Part shown: positions 13,016-13,509 of the stretch, one piece after another
Layout of the letters: each line of letters starts with the position of its first letter
Position numbering within the stretch: the stretch's first letter is position 1
From: Bacillota bacterium
Lineage (GTDB): Bacteria > Bacillota_E > JAJZYS01 > JAJYTV01
Assembly (NCBI GenBank): GCA_021845645.1
Contig: JAJZVM010000112.1
Location: forward strand, 1-13,509
Reading direction: 5' to 3'
DNA length: 13,509 nucleotides
Program-made: the position numbers and the translations under genes
The notes under the pieces: generated by a model
What the model saw: the letters and a program-made list of their open reading frames with translations, nothing else
Databases searched by the model: none
What the model was told of the DNA's origin: nothing

Positions 13016-13058
13016 GGCCGGCCCGGGAGGCGTCGAGTCGACACCTCCGGAGGCGGCC
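13016..13058 (-). repeat. Long stem-loop upstream of the relaxase gene
   Basis: On the minus strand GGAGGTGTC and GACGCCTCC pair (one G-T) around GACTC. This inner hairpin contains the 11-bp palindrome GTCGACTCGAC, and an outer GGCCG/CGGCC stem closes it. It is followed by TTCTCTTTGC and then the relaxase ribosome binding site. It starts about 14 bases after the stop of the upstream gene. It could be a terminator or a translation element. Because it lies right before the relaxase gene, it could also be part of oriT, although no nick-site motif was recognised. Confidence 0.5.
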
Positions 13059-13071
13059 CTCGGAAACGAAG

Positions 13072-13509
13072 CTAGGCGCCTTCGATCATGGATGCGGTGT
13101 CCTCGTCCTCGACCGTCACTTCCTCCTCGGGGCCTGGGAGCGGCGTCGCCGGCGCATCTAGCGCCAGGTCGTCTTGTTCCTTGTCGTTCTGAAGACGTTG
13201 AGTAGCAAAGCGCTGCGCGGCGGCCTCAGACTGATCCAGTACAGCCTGCCGCTGATCGGAGGGCAGGCGCACGAGATGGTTTACCAAGATGCCGACTACC
13301 CCCTTCCCATAGCGATGCGATGCGGCTGCCTCGCGTGCGGCCAGCCAAGCGTAGTGGCGGGTGGGGCGAAGTTCGTCTCGAAGGACCTTGCGTAGGATGC
13401 CTTCGAGTGTCGCCTGCTCGTCGTTTGCGCGAGCTATGCCGAGACCACGCGCAATGAACAAGCGGGCGAGTTCTGCCTCAGATATGCTCCTGCGCTGCGC
13501 TTCCAGCCG
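13072..13509 (-). CDS. Unknown protein with acidic C-terminal tail, 5' end beyond window
   Basis: The frame is open to the right edge, so at least 145 codons are present and the start is outside. The visible part begins RLEAQRRSISEAELARLFI and has helical stretches (ATLEGILRKVLRDEL, HYAWLAAREAAASHRYGKG, VGILVNHLVRLPSDQRQAV). It ends in a very acidic tail (GPEEEVTVEDEDTASMIEGA). The pattern of an aromatic/Ala-rich helix, then 'G.V..LV..L' and a charged tail resembles C-terminal ends of some plasmid replication initiators and DnaD-like proteins, but that is weak. It is the first gene of the visible run and ends 14 bases before the hairpin that precedes the relaxase. TTG 13461 is an internal codon, not a convincing start. 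Confidence 0.6.
   Translation of the reverse strand, partial: RLEAQRRSISEAELARLFIARGLGIARANDEQATLEGILRKVLRDELRPTRHYAWLAAREAAASHRYGKGVVGILVNHLVRLPSDQRQAVLDQSEAAAQRFATQRLQNDKEQDDLALDAPATPLPGPEEEVTVEDEDTASMIEGA

Noticed and set aside
11355..13205. Plus-strand open frame of 616 codons opposite the relaxase
   Set aside because: The minus strand encodes a recognisable relaxase with the three-histidine motif. The plus-strand product is arginine/glycine-rich with no motif and no good ribosome binding site.
1..13509. CRISPR array, rRNA genes or a complete IS element
   Set aside because: No regularly spaced repeats, no rRNA-like sequence and no transposase motif were found on reading both strands.

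Overview
The window is one block of genes, all on the minus strand, from a conjugative element: most likely a conjugative plasmid, less likely an integrative conjugative element. Three things point to a high-GC member of the Bacillota (Firmicutes). By eye, GC is about two thirds in most genes. Nearly every gene has a strong Shine-Dalgarno sequence of the form GGAGGTGATC. The transfer genes are the Gram-positive set (PrgI, TrsD/TraD-like, VirB4/TrsE, TrbL, VirD4/TraG, lytic transglycosylase, MobL-type relaxase). I cannot name the genus.

Layout in transcription order, right to left. A 5'-incomplete acidic-tailed protein (13072-13509) is followed by the relaxase (11526-12989), a ParM-like actin (10527-11504) and a ribbon-helix-helix protein (10101-10403). 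The last two look like a parMR-type partition pair. Next come the VirD4/TraG coupling protein (8060-10087), a 105-residue protein that looks like a miniature of it (7669-7986), a VirB2-like pilin (7161-7502), a TrbL/VirB6 channel protein (6219-7103), a small zinc-ribbon protein (5943-6206), PrgI (5626-5946), a TrsD-like protein (4976-5626) and a membrane coiled-coil protein (4695-4979). Then there is an interruption: a tail-anchored dCTP-deaminase-like protein lacking the catalytic glutamate (3964-4620) and an unusual tRNA-Trp(CCA) with its own promoter and terminator (3800-3875). The transfer set resumes with the VirB4 ATPase (1913-3727), two small unknown proteins, a membrane-anchored lytic transglycosylase (295-1374, apparently starting at ACG), a 42-residue membrane protein and the first 33 codons of an excisionase-type HTH protein (1-101).

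Working together: the relaxase nicks and pilots the DNA, VirD4 recruits it, VirB4 powers assembly, PrgI, TrbL, TrsD and the pilin-like protein form the membrane channel, and the transglycosylase opens the cell wall. ParM and the RHH protein would keep the replicon in the cell line.

The most unusual items are these. (1) The tRNA-Trp-like gene has nearly perfect stems but altered D-loop and T-loop elbow bases, and altered acceptor identity bases. (2) The deaminase-like pseudoenzyme lies beside it, in a lower-GC stretch that separates genes usually adjacent in Gram-positive transfer operons. (3) The mini-VirD4 gene is bracketed by two near-identical 28-bp hairpins. (4) A recurring module of hairpin, pyrimidine-rich tail and GGNGGTGATC precedes several genes. 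(5) Two genes have no usual start codon at the position set by their ribosome binding site. No IS element, CRISPR array or rRNA was seen, and there is no gap over 300 bases.
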